The position numbers and the translations under genes were made by a program. This document shows, one piece after another, positions 36,901 through 50,163 of a DNA stretch of 64,000 nucleotides (within the stretch, counting starts at the first letter, position 1; each line of letters starts with the position of its first letter). The notes below the pieces were generated by a model. That model was not told the origin of the DNA. It worked only from the letters and a program-made list of their open reading frames with translations, and did not search any database. The stretch comes from Paramecium sonneborni (lineage: Eukaryota; Ciliophora; Oligohymenophorea; Peniculida; Parameciidae): assembly GCA_905182985.1 (NCBI GenBank), contig CAJJDN010000172.1, positions 62,001-126,000 on the forward strand, in the 5' to 3' direction.

Positions 36901-39900
36901 CAATATAGATGAGTAGACTTAACAAAGAATTAACATCTTATACAACTAATTTTTCCATATATAAGCAATTTGTAAAAATAAGATATAGGATTGGTTGAGC
37001 TAAAAATCCTGATACTTTAAAATCATTTAAAGATATGGCTCTAAAAATAAAATAAATATTTTTACGCATTTTAAATAGAAAACATAGCCTATTATTCTTA
37101 TATTTAATATGTATTTAAATCTATTGAGTAGCTTTTCAAAAACAAAAGAAATTGTTAATAAGAATTTTCAATTTCTATATTGAATAATTCAATTAAAGAA
37201 TTAGAATCAATATTTGTATCACTTACTTAGAAGAAAATTACTGAATAATAGATTGCAAAAACATCTTTAAATGTAATATTATCAAATTTTAATTGACATT
37301 GATATTTAGAAGGTTTAATATAAATAACACCTCCTTCTAAACCACTTGTTGAATTAATAAAAATAGTATCTTAAATATATAAATTTAAGTAGGAATTTTC
37401 TGAATTGATAAAAATACTTCCACCTCTTCCTTCTTATCTTCTGTGAAAATTCGTAAAAGAATTATTAAAAATTGTACTCTAAATATCAATTAATCCAAAA
37501 AATTTAGTTGTTATACTTATTACTCCTCCCAATAATCCAATGATATTTTCAAAATGACATTATTTTATAATTAATTATTAAGTTTAAAAATTAAATAAGC
37601 CACCTTAAGAGTTTATAAGAGCAGAAGCACCTAATAAATCAAATTACACTAATTATTGTTATTAATATGTATTCATGTAAAATTAAAGTTAATTGATATT
37701 TACACTTGTGATATTATATAACATAGCTGATTAAGTTTATATTAAGAAAATTGAACTACTTGAATTTAAGACAACAACATTGTTAATTTAATTGTGTTCT
37801 AACTAAAGCATACTTAATTCTGAAACAATCACAGCAATAGCCGCAGATGAAATTTTTGTATCCTACACTACTTCATTGAGAAATATTCCACTAAATTCAG
37901 AAGTTGTAAAAGATATATTAGATTTAATCAAGCTTGTTATATGAAATATAGTTGATATTTCTGAAAATGATAGTTTAAACATTTGAATATTGTTAATATT
38001 TATATTTTAAATTCTTAGATATCCATCTAATTTATCTTACAATTTAATGAGGTTAAAATAAAACAAAATAACATTAATACTTAATTAGTCTTACAATAAA
38101 ATGTTATTTAATTATATTTCCTATGCTTCTATTATAAAGATTGTGTTTAAAGTTTATTCATTTAATTAATTTATATTGGATTATATTTTTTATTAACTGG
38201 AAAATATTTTCACTTCTTTAATTAATACATATTCACATTTTTTTATAACAAAATCAATTGAACCTGGTTATCTTATCAATTTAATGTTTTCTATTATTAT
38301 TTAAGTTACTTGAAAATGAAAAAAATAGAAATTTAAATTTAATTTGAAATCAAGAGACTGTAGGTTTGATGTTTAAATATTTCTTAAAATTACTTTAATA
38401 TCCTCAAAGCTATATTAAGGTATTGATATAATATTAAATTCTTTATATTAACAATTTGAAATTTAAAGATTTTCTATAAAATATTCCTCTTAAGAAGTAG
38501 ATATGAGTGATTTAATTTTATGAATAATTTTTGAATTGGAAATAAAGCCATTATTTAAGATAATATTTTATATAAATGCTGAGGAAGATAATCTAATAAA
38601 ATCACTATCAAAAATTTGAACATTTTATAGATTTATATCAAGGATTGTAGTCTTCTAAGTATTAGGAATTGTTATTAAAGCTGAATTTTTTATTTAACAA
38701 TTTGTCATAATAAAATTTTCAAGTCTAAAGTTGCCATTTAATTCTAATCCAAAAGTATAAATAAAATAGCTATCACTAAAATTACAATCAATAAATTTCA
38801 ATTAGATAACAGAAATTTCATTATATTGATTTACATCAAAGAGAGTTAGGAAATTAGTTTAAGAAAAAGAACAATTGTAAAATGTTACATTCTAAAATAT
38901 AATGAAATCAAGTTAATTAATTTCTTTATTAACAGTTGTTAAATTAAGAAATGTTGTATTAAATAGGGCAATATTCTAAAAAAGAACATTAGTAAAATTA
39001 ATTTAGTTGGGATTTTATACAGCAATTTAATAAGATCTATAAAGGATTGAAGTATCAAAATATTGATAATAAAAACTAAAAGTAGTATTTGTATCTTAAA
39101 TAATACAGTTTTAAAATGAAAGGCTAATTAAACCAAGTGATTCAAAAACTAGTTTAGAAGATTAAGTTTAACTAAAAAGTATGCTTGTTTATTAAAATTA
39201 GATTTCTTAATAATTTACAAATCTGAGCTTTCCAAAAATAAAACCAAAAGAAATATTCTAAGAATAGTAAATAAATTTTGTTTATTTGAGGCTAACAATT
39301 AAAGAAATATAATTATTAGGTACATCATATAAATTCAGAAAAGAATTTTCAACTAAATTAGTAGTGCTAGAGTTGATAAAAAATGTAAATCCTGAACTAC
39401 TTTTTAGATTAAAATATTTTAAACTATTAGATGAGACAATTTACATTTGATTTGAATAAAAGCTTTTAAAAGTTGTAAAGTTCTAAATGAATGATTAATA
39501 AATACTTAAGAATGGTATAATTCGCATTTAGGCATATCTGAAGAACAACTTCTAGGTAATTATAGTTGATTATCAAAAAATATATTACTATGAGTAGTTG
39601 ACTTTTAAATGCATCTATAAGTTAATTCAGGAATTAATGTAGTTATATTTAGATAAGGATTAATTTAATATATCTGCCAATTTTAACGAGGTTTACAATA
39701 TTCACAAAAATATGGACAATCTGAACATTTTAAATTAAGAATGGTAAGTCGTTTTGTACCTTCATTAGTAGATGCACAAGTTCTGCAACCATTATCATAA
39801 AATTCACAATTAATTGGATCAGTTTATGAACATAAAATATCTGTAACCATATTATAAGAGGCAAAACATTTTTTAACCTTTATTTTTAAAGAGTCTAGGA

Positions 39901-42488
39901 CTTAAGTTCCAGGATGTTATTTAGTTAAATTAAAGATAAAAGGAGTCAATTAAAATTTATATTAGGATTCATACAATTGATATTATTCACATTCTAAATA
40001 AAGAGGATTAAAATCTTAACAAGACATACATAAACCATATTAATAATGTAAATAGTATCCAGATTCACATTAGATACAATAATATTAATTTTATTAAACT
40101 TTTATACAGTTAAGACATTTTGATAAATATTCTCTGCAATCTGAAATAGAGTTACTTATAGAAAAATCCTTATCAATAATACAAATTGATTTGCCTTATT
40201 CGTTTATATAATAATTTTAACATGAATTTCCTAGAAGAAATACATTTTTTTCACAAGTTCCTGTTACAAAATTAAAAATGAATCCTATTTTGCATAAGGC
40301 ACAAGCTACTACTAAATCTTCTTAATCATAATTTAATTGTTAATGTTAAAAGATGTTATTATATTAAGGATCTGACTTTAGATATTGAAAACAATACTTA
40401 CAATTAGGAATTGAACATGGATAACAATCATTCTATTCCATATTTAAAAAATAATTTTCATTATCATAACATTGACCACATACATTTGATGAAATTTACT
40501 AACATCTTAGTTTTATAATTTGAATTGGATTCTTATCTAAACAAATGAATTATTTATCAATATAAGCACATTTTTAACAGTCTGAATGACATTATTTACA
40601 TTCTCCATCTAATAATTATGCATCATATTTACAAATCACCATTATTTTTTATTATAGGTGATAATAATTACTTTATTTGCATTCATTTGAATATGGATAT
40701 GTTAAACATAAATTAAAACAAAAGGGACAGTAACTTAGTTCTTCATTATTAAATAAGTAAACTGCATAAGGTTCCACATTTAATAAAAGTATCGATAATG
40801 GTATAATTATATCTTATGTAAAAGTATTATTTTGACTCTAATTATACTATTGATAATCTATTGAACATATTGGATTATAAACCCAAGAATTTGGATATTA
40901 AATGCATTCAGGACAAAAATATAACTTTGTTAATTTAGGACTAATAAATATATATAATATGTAATACCATGCATAACATTTATCTTCATATTTAAAATAT
41001 CCATAACTACAAACTATAATTGGATATTCTGAGTCGTATTCTTTCTTAGTTGATAATTGTATTAATTTCTCTTAAACTGTTGAGGTTGATACCTAAAAAC
41101 ATGAGCTTACACTTAAATCTAAATATCCATGTTTACAGATGCATTTAAAATCAAATGATAATTATCTATTTGAAGATGTTGTACAACTTAAACATTAATT
41201 TAATTAAGGTCCTGTACATGTAGAACAAGAATAATGACATCTTGGAGTTAATGTTGTTAGACAAGAATAAAAATATGGTAGATTAAATTATCCAACTGTA
41301 TTGCTTCTATTTGAAAATGTTCCTCCTAAATGTATTATTAACATCAAATCTGAAAATTAATTTATATTAGTTATTGTTTTTGTAAATTGATAGTTTTATT
41401 GTACAAAATTTAAATTCAAAGATATCTAATTATTTCTAAATGAATATGAAAAATAATGCCAATTATAAAGAGAATATTAAATACCAATTTCATAACTTAC
41501 AATCTTTTCTAATGGATCAACACCATTTGATAATTTAGGTATTGAAGGAAATGAAAATGTCTGGTATACAACCTCTATCATTTATTTTGTTGAATTTATT
41601 AAATATGTTACTTAAGCTATCCTTCCTCCTATTTATGTTTAATAATTTAAATTTGGATTTTATTATATGTGCATTACATTTATATAATTATTGTTAATAC
41701 CTTTATTTTCTACTATTTTTATCCAAGTTGTTATTCCATATGATTTTGAAATCAATTCTTTAATAGTAAATTCATAATACTATTCTGTTGTAAAATCAAA
41801 TTAATTTCTCATTGCATAGCCAGAAGTTGAGCTACAAGTTTTTTAAGTTTGTGCAACAAATCGAGAGGAGTATGGTATTAATTGAAACTTAAGAACTCCC
41901 TAAAATTGAAAGTATCCTAGTGATTTAGACTAAATATTTATTTATTTTTACAATTTTTGATTCACCAATGTAAAATGAAAAATAGTCAGTTATGGCAAAA
42001 TATTCATTTTAATATATCTTTTAAAACATCACATTCTTATTCGAATTTTAGTAATATGTAATGTTCAATTATTTTTAAAAAACGTCATTTCTTATTTCTA
42101 AACAATACCAAATACCTTCATAATTTAAATTTGTGACTTAGTATTATTATACATAATTTTGTTTTTGGGTTAATATTTCAAAATAATGTGTCAATGTCTT
42201 CAATGTTGTATCGATTTTTAAATATTGTAAAAATACATATCCAACATTTGAATCAGTCATTTATCCATTCTAAATTGCAAATATTATATAATTATTAACA
42301 CTGTTCTATTATGAATTTATGTAGGAATAAGAAGCAGGTATATATTTTTATTCAACTGTAAAATACAATGAATTATTCCAATTTGTCATTTAATATTGAT
42401 ATTAATAGTTCTATTAAGTTGGATTAACAGTTCCAGACTATGCTTCAATGATTCCAAATATTAAAAATGATGATAATATTAAAATCAT
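33906..42488 (-). CDS. Giant cysteine-rich, beta-helix-like polytopic surface protein (about 2850 aa)
   Basis: Begins MILILSSFLIFGIIEAQSG, a signal peptide. The first ~400 residues are an aromatic and N/Y/S-rich ectodomain. The next ~550 residues (39.6-41.3 kb) hold many C-x2-C cysteine clusters. Next is a ~1000-residue N/I/S-rich region resembling stacked right-handed beta-helix repeats. A second cysteine cluster (NTCAIGSLGALCEECDLF) precedes several transmembrane helices (LIFMIFQSLWIILLIGL, ISLITT..IFANLSNIVIF, HFIIILLLPLFHFACCCF, FIYPILIFIGLVIPAFLFF). A short tail ends LYTVETGQILKSNE then TGA. A 28-nt intron lies between the last helices; other introns were not all mapped. Likely a cell-surface receptor or adhesin; the function is unknown. 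Confidence 0.82.
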
Positions 42489-42895
42489 AATAAATATTTA
42501 TTTTATTTTGTTACTTTATAATTCTTATATTAAAATATTTCATTACATATTAACAATACAGATATTAATTTATCTTTCATAAAGTTCTTATTCAAAAATG
42601 TTTAATTATAAAAAAATTTTAAATAAAACCTAATTGAAAATTTTATAAATTGTATGAAAAAACAAAACTGAAATAAATCTTATTTGATTATCATTTTTTA
42701 ATATAAAACTAAATTACCCACTCAAGCTTAATTAGTTTCTTAAAAAAAAAAATAACTTTTTACTTAAACTTATTGAATACAATTAGTAGGATTAACTGAA
42801 TAAATAAATTAAGAAATATCTACCGTAATCTTTTGTTGTTACTAAGATTATTTCATTTGTTTCTTATCCTTCATAAATTTTATGTATTCAAAAAA
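42489..42895. other. Intergenic, 5' region of the giant surface gene
   Basis: No supported gene. It separates the start of the giant surface gene from a plus-strand relic. Confidence 0.45.
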
Positions 42896-43673
42896 ATGCT
42901 AAAAGGAATTATGAAAATTTTAATCGAATTAAATTGTGGAATTTCTAATACATATTTTCCTAAGTTTTAAGTCTCCACCATTTAATTAAAAGAATCAATA
43001 ATGTAGGATTTTAGGTATTTTATTCATGATTAATTGATCACAAAATAGTGGAATGCATCTAATATAAAAGAGTTTATTAATCCTTAAACCTAATAAAAAG
43101 GTAAGAATTTATTACTAAAAGTAATACATTTTGTAATCAATTCACAAAATAAATTTAACTGTAGAGCATTTTTTTTAAAATGGTGTCAGAACATCAAGTT
43201 TAAGATTTTTTTAAAAAACTTTAAAGAAAATAATTAAAACGACACTCAAATTTAATAACAATAAATCCTTTGGTTTTCAAAATCTATATAAAAAGTCTAA
43301 ATTAATAAAGAAATGAAAAAAATTATATTTGAAAAAATTATCAAGAACATTAAAGATTTTCTTGAATTGATGAAGGACTGAAGAGAAAATGAATATCCAG
43401 AATATTGAAAAAAAAGAATTTAGTTGAGAATAGCTTATAAAAATTTCAAAAACCAAAAAATGCAAAAATATTTTAATATTTGGTAAAGGAAAAAGAATAT
43501 TTAGGAAAAAGATTATATAATTTATTTATCAATGTAAAATTTAGTTAAGGCCTTATAATGAAGAATATGTAGAATAAATTTATGAAAATAATATTATAAT
43601 TATAGAGAATATCAAAAATGATAAATCTAGAATAGATTATAGAAATTTATAAAAATTGCTAGATGCAGTATGA
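42896..43673 (+). pseudogene. Decayed reading frame, possibly Sfi1-repeat-like
   Basis: An ORF at 42896-43381 (161 aa; MLKGIMKILIELNCGISN) contains AFFLKWCQNIKFKIFLKNF. The same frame continues past TGA at 43379 and TGA at 43406 as RENEYPEY / KKRIQLRIAYKNF, then QKMQKYFNIWQRKKN. After a frame change it reads PYNEEYVEQIYENN and ends at TGA 43671. Aromatic-Trp spacing such as AFFLKW and YFNIWQ resembles centrin-binding Sfi1 repeats, which are abundant in Paramecium. I favour a broken copy, but the 161-aa ORF alone could be a real gene. Confidence 0.4.
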
Positions 43674-43761
43674 TATATTGTTATATATTTGATTTGAAGT
43701 AAGTCAAAAAAAAGATTTAAAATGAAAATCCCAGTTATTTAAAAACAATATAAAATATTAT

Positions 43762-44296
43762 TCATAAGTCCTATTTTTTTTCTTTTCTCTCATAAATTTC
43801 ACACTTGGTGAATTCTTTGATTTAAAAGTCGTTTTTTTCATTGTCCCAATTTTTAAGGCTAAATTCAACCATAAACTCATTTACAGACATTTTCACATGG
43901 TACTTATTATGAACAATAAAATACAATCATATTTATGGTATTGAAATCAACATTACTGCCTTGATAAATTAATCTTTCAAAGAATTAATCTGTGTTGCAA
44001 AAACCTTAGTAATGACTTTCAAAGAATGCCAATCCAATATCTTTAATAATGGGACGAGTTATCACATCATAATCAGGATTATTTAATGTTTTAAACATCT
44101 TTGCCATTTCTTCTGTGATTCCATAATCAATAGTTCCGTAATTTGTAGTACCTTTACCTCCTTACAAATTTTCAACTGGTTATTCTATTTCTTCAAATTC
44201 GATTGGCATTTTAGTCCATTCAACACCATCCTCATAGACAGTTTCTACTTCACTAACTACAAAATAAACTAGTATATTGAAGATAATAAATTTCAT
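43762..44296 (-). CDS. Uncharacterised small secreted protein (170 aa)
   Basis: Starts MKFIIFNILVYFVVSEVET, a likely signal peptide. A 22-nt intron (GTATTTTATTGTTCATAATAAG) joins TINMI to YHVKMSVNEFM and gives exactly 171 codons. The mature part is acidic (DGVEWTKMPIEFEEIEQP) and ends CEIYERKEKKQDL then TGA. No family is recognised. It lies 34 bp downstream of the stop of the Pin1 gene, on the same strand. Confidence 0.65.
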
Positions 44297-44330
44297 TTAT
44301 TAATATATATCGTTGTAATAATAATTGTCA

Positions 44331-44729
44331 TCAACCTGTTCTAAGAATTATATGCCATCCTGAATCACTTTTAACTGGTTAGCTTAATTCTCCAACCTTT
44401 AATGCAAATGCTACATCTTCAAACTACTTTTGCATTTATCCTCTTGTAAATTCACCTAAATCCCCGCCTTTTTAACATGAAGAACACTATTTTTATAATA
44501 TTTAAAAAATACTTCACTTCTATCTTAAGCTATTTTAGCAAATAAATTTAAATTGTTTTCAACTTAGGCTCTTATTTCTCTTATTCCTTTCTCTGCATCT
44601 GCATCTGATCTTATTTATAAAATTATTTAAATACCTTGTAATCTATTTATTTCTAACTCTATCCATTGGATTTCTAGATTAGTTTGATTTTAATAAAATA
44701 TGAGACGCTCTCACAGATTTTCCTTGCAT
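44331..44729 (-). CDS. PIN1: Pin1-type peptidyl-prolyl cis-trans isomerase (parvulin), no WW domain
   Basis: Isomerises pSer/Thr-Pro bonds. Introns of 25 and 26 nt give exactly 116 codons. The sequence follows the parvulin domain closely: VRASHILLKSNQSRNP, VRNKQITRS, CSSCQKGGDLGEFTRGQMQK, FEDVAFALKVGELSQPV, DSGWHIILRTG. The Cys and the two His residues of the active site are present. The protein starts directly at the catalytic domain (MQGKSVRASH), so it lacks the WW domain of animal Pin1, as in plant Pin1. The first loop that binds phosphate is near RVRNK. Confidence 0.95.
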
Positions 44730-44827
44730 TTTGATTATATTTAATATTAATTTAAATTTCATTCATTTTTATGAGAAAAATGATCTTGAATTCATTAATA
44801 AACTAACATTAATAATAAAAATAATTG

Positions 44828-45966
44828 TCATATTTCTTTATTATTTACACCACCTTTTTAATATGGATTTTGATTAGGATATGTCATTTATGTATTAATT
44901 AATCCAATCAACAAACTAAAATAATAATTATAATTACTTATCTTCAGATTATTATTATTTATTAATATTTTATGGTGGAGCTTAAGGAGGATGAGCTTTA
45001 TTATTTTCTTCTGGCTATAATGATTAAATTATATCTATGTAATATATTATTGTAAATACCTTAAATTGGAACCTTTTTATTTGGAGCTCTAGCCCATTAA
45101 ATTTTGCATATAACATCCTTAATTATAATATTATTATATAATGCATTCACAGCAGTTTCTGCATCTTTTCTTTTTGCAAAATTAATGAAACAACTTTGAC
45201 CATGTTCCATAATTTTAATTGAATTAAGTTTTCCAAATTTTTAAAATAAATGTCTATTTATAAAATATAATTAATTTACTTTAAATCTGATTCTTTGATA
45301 TCATTTGTCATATGAGAAATATATAAACTACATATTTTAGGATCATCAGGTGGTAATAAACCTTTTGCCTCAAATTTTTCCTTGTATAATAAATCAATGT
45401 CTTGAGGATTTTCTAAAGGCTCTCCATATACTTAATTAGCTGGTTCGGATTTTCCATCATTTAATTAATTATTCACATCTGCTAATCTTGGCTCTTTTAT
45501 TATTTAATCAAGTAAGGGTAAAGGTTTATCATATGGTAAAATTAATCTTTCAATTTGTCGATTTGCTTATTCAGCCCAATAATCCCTATTAGCTGTATGT
45601 TCAGGAATTTCTATTTTTTAATCTCCAAGAAATTTATCTCTAGTGCATAATCCCATGTTAAATTCTAAATCTTTAAAACAAGCTTAACAAATATTTTTAA
45701 TTTTCCCACATGTTTAACAAACTTCAGTCTATTTTTATCTAGAATTATTTCCAGGTTTCCATTTGAATGTTGTAAATGGTCTTGCACATATTCTACATTC
45801 CCTTCCAAATCTATCTTTTAACTTAAAATTTTATTTAAAATATTTAATATACCATTCTTATGTAAGGATTTTCACCTAAACAATTATTACATACAATTGG
45901 AAAATCAGTCTCTTCCCAAGCTAATTTACTTATATCCTATTTTAAAGCATGACCTCTTTCTGCCAT
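44828..45966 (-). CDS. RBM22: Splicing factor RBM22 (Cwc2/Slt11 homologue)
   Basis: Component of the activated spliceosome that contacts U6 snRNA and the intron. Introns of 31, 26, 25 and 22 nt give exactly 345 codons (344 aa). N-terminal zinc-binding cysteines occur in [49 protein letters not shown], the RBM22 arrangement. The RRM includes [34 protein letters not shown] and VICKIQWARAP (RNP2 and RNP1 equivalents). The tail is P/Q-rich and shorter than in animals ([13 protein letters not shown]). A spliceosome able to cut introns of about 25 nt makes this factor of special interest here. Confidence 0.95.
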
Positions 45967-46006
45967 TTTTATATTAATTTTTGTAAATTATATTAATGTA
46001 TATAAA

Positions 46007-47587
46007 TCATTTTTTCTTTAAACTAGACTTTTATTTTTTATGATTACTTTCTAATATTGTTGAACTTACTCTCAATTATTAATTTTATTATTTCTCTAAA
46101 TATTGTATAACATGTTTCATAAACTAATGATTTTAACGTTGTTATTATTCTTATGCTTCTTCTAATTTATGAACCAATTTTTCAATTATTTAGAAATCTG
46201 AATTTGAATTTGTTTTTGCAGAATCTCTCTATTTTTCAAATCTTTATTTAATTTCACTAATTTCTAATTACAATCTTTCACTTTTCTTTCTCTCTTCTTA
46301 AACTTCAATCGTTAAAGAACTGACTTTTGGATTGCTTAAATTTTATGCATTCATTAATTATTGTATTTCTCTTGTTAGATATGTATTTTCATCTCTTAAT
46401 GTCTAAACTAAAATTTTATGATTTTCATTTTCTTTATTTACTTAATCAATTTCACTAAAATTGATAGAATACTTACTTTTATTTAAAGTCTAGTTATTAT
46501 GTTAATCCATTAACACATTCTTTTAATTCTTCAATAACCTATTTTAATTGTAAAATAGTATTTTTTAATTAATCGATTTCAATTCTATATGACTAATCAA
46601 TTTCTTATATTTCTTTCAATAATGGAATTTAGCAATCAGAAGTTCTAGAACATTAAGTCAATAATTTTTATGGAGGAATATTTTCTAATTGACTAAAAAT
46701 GTTAGAATCTCCTTTTTCCTTTTTTGAATGCATTGATATATGTCTATTATTAAAGTCTAAATTTGAATTGTTTAATGGTAATGGTTGAATTTGTTTAGTA
46801 GACTGAGTCTTGAGAAAGTTTTTAACTCTCATTTCTATTTTATCGATTAATTAATGTGTCTATTCAACTCCAGCATCTCTCAACATAAATTTTAACAGAT
46901 TATATTTTTAATATCATTATAATTAGTGTTTCTCTTCCAATAATCTTAATTCTTTTTCCAAACGATTTATTTCAATCTCTTACTCTGTAATTAAATTTGT
47001 GGCTTCCTCTTCAATCCTATAACGTTCCTTCTTTTCTTCTTATAGTTCTTTCAATAATTTTGTTAATATTTCTCTATCTATATAATTTAAAAATATTACT
47101 ATTGCATCACAGCATCACAAGCTGAATGATCTTCCTTTTCTAAAATATCAATATTTAATTACTTTCAATATTTGCTTTAATCTAATTCAATTTCTCTAAT
47201 ATTTCACAACACCATTCTTCAATATTAGTCACTTAGCTTTATTCTATATTTTCCTTGAATTCCATTAATTCTTTTTATAATTTCTATAGAGTTTCCATGA
47301 TTTTATCCTCTTTCTCTTCAGGCTATTGTTTTACCACTTTTATATTATTACTGAATAATTTTGTAGCACTTCTATACAAATATGTAAACTAACCTATAAC
47401 TCTTTTGTAATTTTGGAGGTATTTTTGTTTCTTTGCTCTCTTTCAATATTGGAGATTGAGATTCATCCACTTTCATAGTTTTCTATTTATTTAATCTATT
47501 CAATTCTGATGGATTAGAAAATAACCCAGGCTTAATATTTGGACTCAATCCAGGTGATTTATACATAGGACTCTTTCTTCTGTTCAT
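46007..47587 (-). CDS. Coiled-coil protein (495 aa)
   Basis: Begins MNRRKSPMYKSPGLSPNIKP, an S/P-rich N-terminal tail with possible phosphorylation sites. From about residue 80 to the end it is nearly all coiled coil, rich in E, K, Q and L (EEKKERYRIEEEATNLIT, NRLEKEL). Four introns of 22, 23, 26 and 22 nt give exactly 496 codons. It ends ILESNHKKQKSSLKKK then TGA. No specific family is recognised; structural or cytoskeletal role inferred. Its stop lies 40 bp upstream of the RBM22 start on the same strand. Confidence 0.75.
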
Positions 47588-47668
47588 TTAATATAAATTA
47601 TATATTTTAATTCCTTTTTAATAATTAAAGCTTTGTATTAAGCTTCTTAATGATTCATTTATTATTCA

Positions 47669-47994
47669 TCAATAAGCTTACATCTTAAAAACTTAATAAA
47701 TTAGTGCATAAAAGTCTTTATCAATGAATATTTTAATATTAGGTTTCCTTATGAATTGTTTACTGATTACTTTATATTTTGCCTTAAAGATATCCTTGAA
47801 AAAGACAGGTAAAGTCAATTTTTCCAATTAATAATTTTGTATATATTATGCAAGATATTTTACATTAATTGAATAATCAAATATCTGATAGATATATTTG
47901 AGTATTCGAAAAATAGCTTAAACTTCTGCTGCTTTAATCTCTATAAGAAAATTCTATTATATACTATATCAAAAATAACTATTAATTGAATCAT
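47669..47994 (-). CDS. Small uncharacterised protein (99 aa)
   Basis: Starts MIQLI, and a 26-nt intron (GTTATTTTTGATATAGTATATAATAG) leads to NFLIEIKAAEVQAIFRILKYI. The total is exactly 100 codons, ending DKDFYALIYQVFKMQAY and two consecutive TGA stops. Predicted mostly helical, basic C-terminal half (KDIFKAKYKVISKQFIRK). No known family. A gap of 351 bp with no visible gene separates it from the divergent coiled-coil gene. Confidence 0.55.
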
Positions 47995-48345
47995 TTATTT
48001 TTTATCTTTTTATTAAATTTCATTCATGAAATGGAAATTATTTATTCATTATCTCTTTTTATAATTTATTTATAAATTTATTCAATTGATGAGATGTCAG
48101 ATTATTTTATTGATAAAATATATTTTTTATTTCATAAATTCTTTTAAGAATTTGATATAAAATTTTAGAAATATAATTTAGCATATTTCAAAAGTCATCT
48201 TAAATTAATACTCTCTAAAAATATAAAAGAAAATTATCAATTATAGAAATAATAATTAATTTTAAAAATGATATGCATTTTTTAGCAGAATTATGAATTT
48301 AGTTAGAAATTTATTTCATAATAAATTTTATTTTATTTTATTAAT

Positions 48346-49590
48346 ATGACTTCTTATAGAGATTAAGCCTTTGGAATAAATTCAAGGCCTTCAAATGACC
48401 CAATAAGATTTCCATAAACTATAACAGGTGATATATATACAAATTTGCCATAAAAACCATTAGCCAATGAATAGACTTCAGGATTGCCATTTTAATTTGG
48501 TTCTGCTCCTGCTAGAGCATATGCTTAAGAAGTAATTTGAATAATAATATATTAGCTTTAATTATCTCCAGATATATAAGTACTAGCGAGATAATAACAA
48601 ATGTAATAACATCCAACTGCAATGCCGGTATAATAAAAAGTGATCTAACCTTCGCCTTTATATTAAGAAATCTAACATTTTGATAAACCAGTTAAAGTTG
48701 TTTCAAGAAATGATATAGAAGAACCATGGAGAAGTAATAATTTTATTAAATTGAAGATAAGTGCTAATTTTTGGAGAGACAAATTTATGATTTACAACAA
48801 GAAAACTTAAGGTTGAGATAATAGAATATAGCATCAGAAAAAGTTACATATTTTGAAGATACTGGAAGAGTTAACTAATTAATGTAAGAAATAGATAGAT
48901 TAAATAAAACTATATTGGATTTAAACTCAGAAATAGAATAATGGAGATAAAGATATTAAAGTTTAGAAGCATAACTAAAAACAAGATAAAATGTAGAAAT
49001 GGAAATTGAAAGAATGAGAAGATCAGTTTAAGATAATGAAAATATTATGCATGTAGAAATGAATAGATTAAGAGAGCAATTAGATGAATGGTAAAAAAGA
49101 TGTTAATCACTTGAATCTTAAAGCTAAGATGCTTAAACTTATTTAGCTAAGTCAAGAACACATGAACAATAAATATGTAAATATTGAAATCGTTATATTT
49201 TAGTTAATTTATAAGCTGATTTGAAAAAACTAGAAATAACACTTAAGTCTAAATAAGATGATTATGATGCTTTATAATAGAAATTTAATAGACTTGAAAG
49301 AGTGGTTAGAGATAGTGAATACTAATCCTAAGAGATGGCTAAGTATTTATGTTTAATATCTTTTTAGTCTTAGAAAAATTATTGATGATCGAAATAAAGA
49401 GATTGATGTTTTAAGAAGATAAAATCCATCATAATTTGGAAATCAAAATAATAAGGATTAGGAAGGGAAGTTGGCTCTTTTTTAGGGAGAATGTGAAAGG
49501 CTTAACTAATTATTAAATCACAAAGAACAAGAATTGTAACTATACAGAGATTAGCTTAAGAGATAATCCCACTATAGTAACAAATAATGA
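48346..49590 (+). CDS. Coiled-coil protein (381 aa)
   Basis: Starts MTSYRDQAFGINSRPSNDP. Introns of 24, 23, 27 and 25 nt give exactly 382 codons. The first 120 residues are a disordered P/Q/N-rich tail. The rest is a continuous coiled coil (LERQIYDLQQENLRLRQQ, MRRSVQDNENIMHVEMNR, LERVVRDSEY). It ends YRDQLKRQSHYSNKQ then TGA. The arrangement resembles ciliate basal-body or cytoskeletal proteins, but no family is named. Confidence 0.75.
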
Positions 49591-50163
49591 AATCTATTTT
49601 ATTTTGATAAAAACCAAACTAACCACTTAAATCAATTTTATTTTATATTTTCTATCTTTTATATTAGATAACTTGAAATTTCTAATCTTTAATGTATATT
49701 ATAAGTTTGTCTAAATGAAAAATATATTTACAGATTTCATTCATATGTCTATAATATTGTTAAAATTACTTCAGAAAATATCTTATAGGTTAAAAATTTA
49801 AAGAACTTTAGATTAATTTCTAAAATTAAATAAAAAAAAAAAGAAATCAATAAATTAGTTATAATTCTAAATTTTTCTAATTTTATTTAAATACTCTGTT
49901 TAACCTTAACTAATTTCATGTATAAATTGTTATTTTTTTAAGATGTAGATAACATTTTTAATAAAATATCATAAACTTATAGAAAAAGCAAAATTAATTT
50001 TACAAATTAATTAATTATAATTAGTCAACATTTATATTTTTATTTATACCAAATATTTCAGATTTCTCCTTTATATTAATGTGAAAGATATGAAATGACC
50101 TAAAGATAAATAGATATATTAAAAATTCTAATATAAAATTATTATTAATTAATTTCATATTTA
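49591..50163. other. Intergenic, convergent 3' ends, no gene seen
   Basis: AT-rich sequence between two convergent genes. No reading frame with coding character. Confidence 0.5.

Noticed and set aside
43277..43465. Minus-strand F/I-rich frame of 62 aa
   Set aside because: Shadow of the plus-strand Sfi1-like relic.
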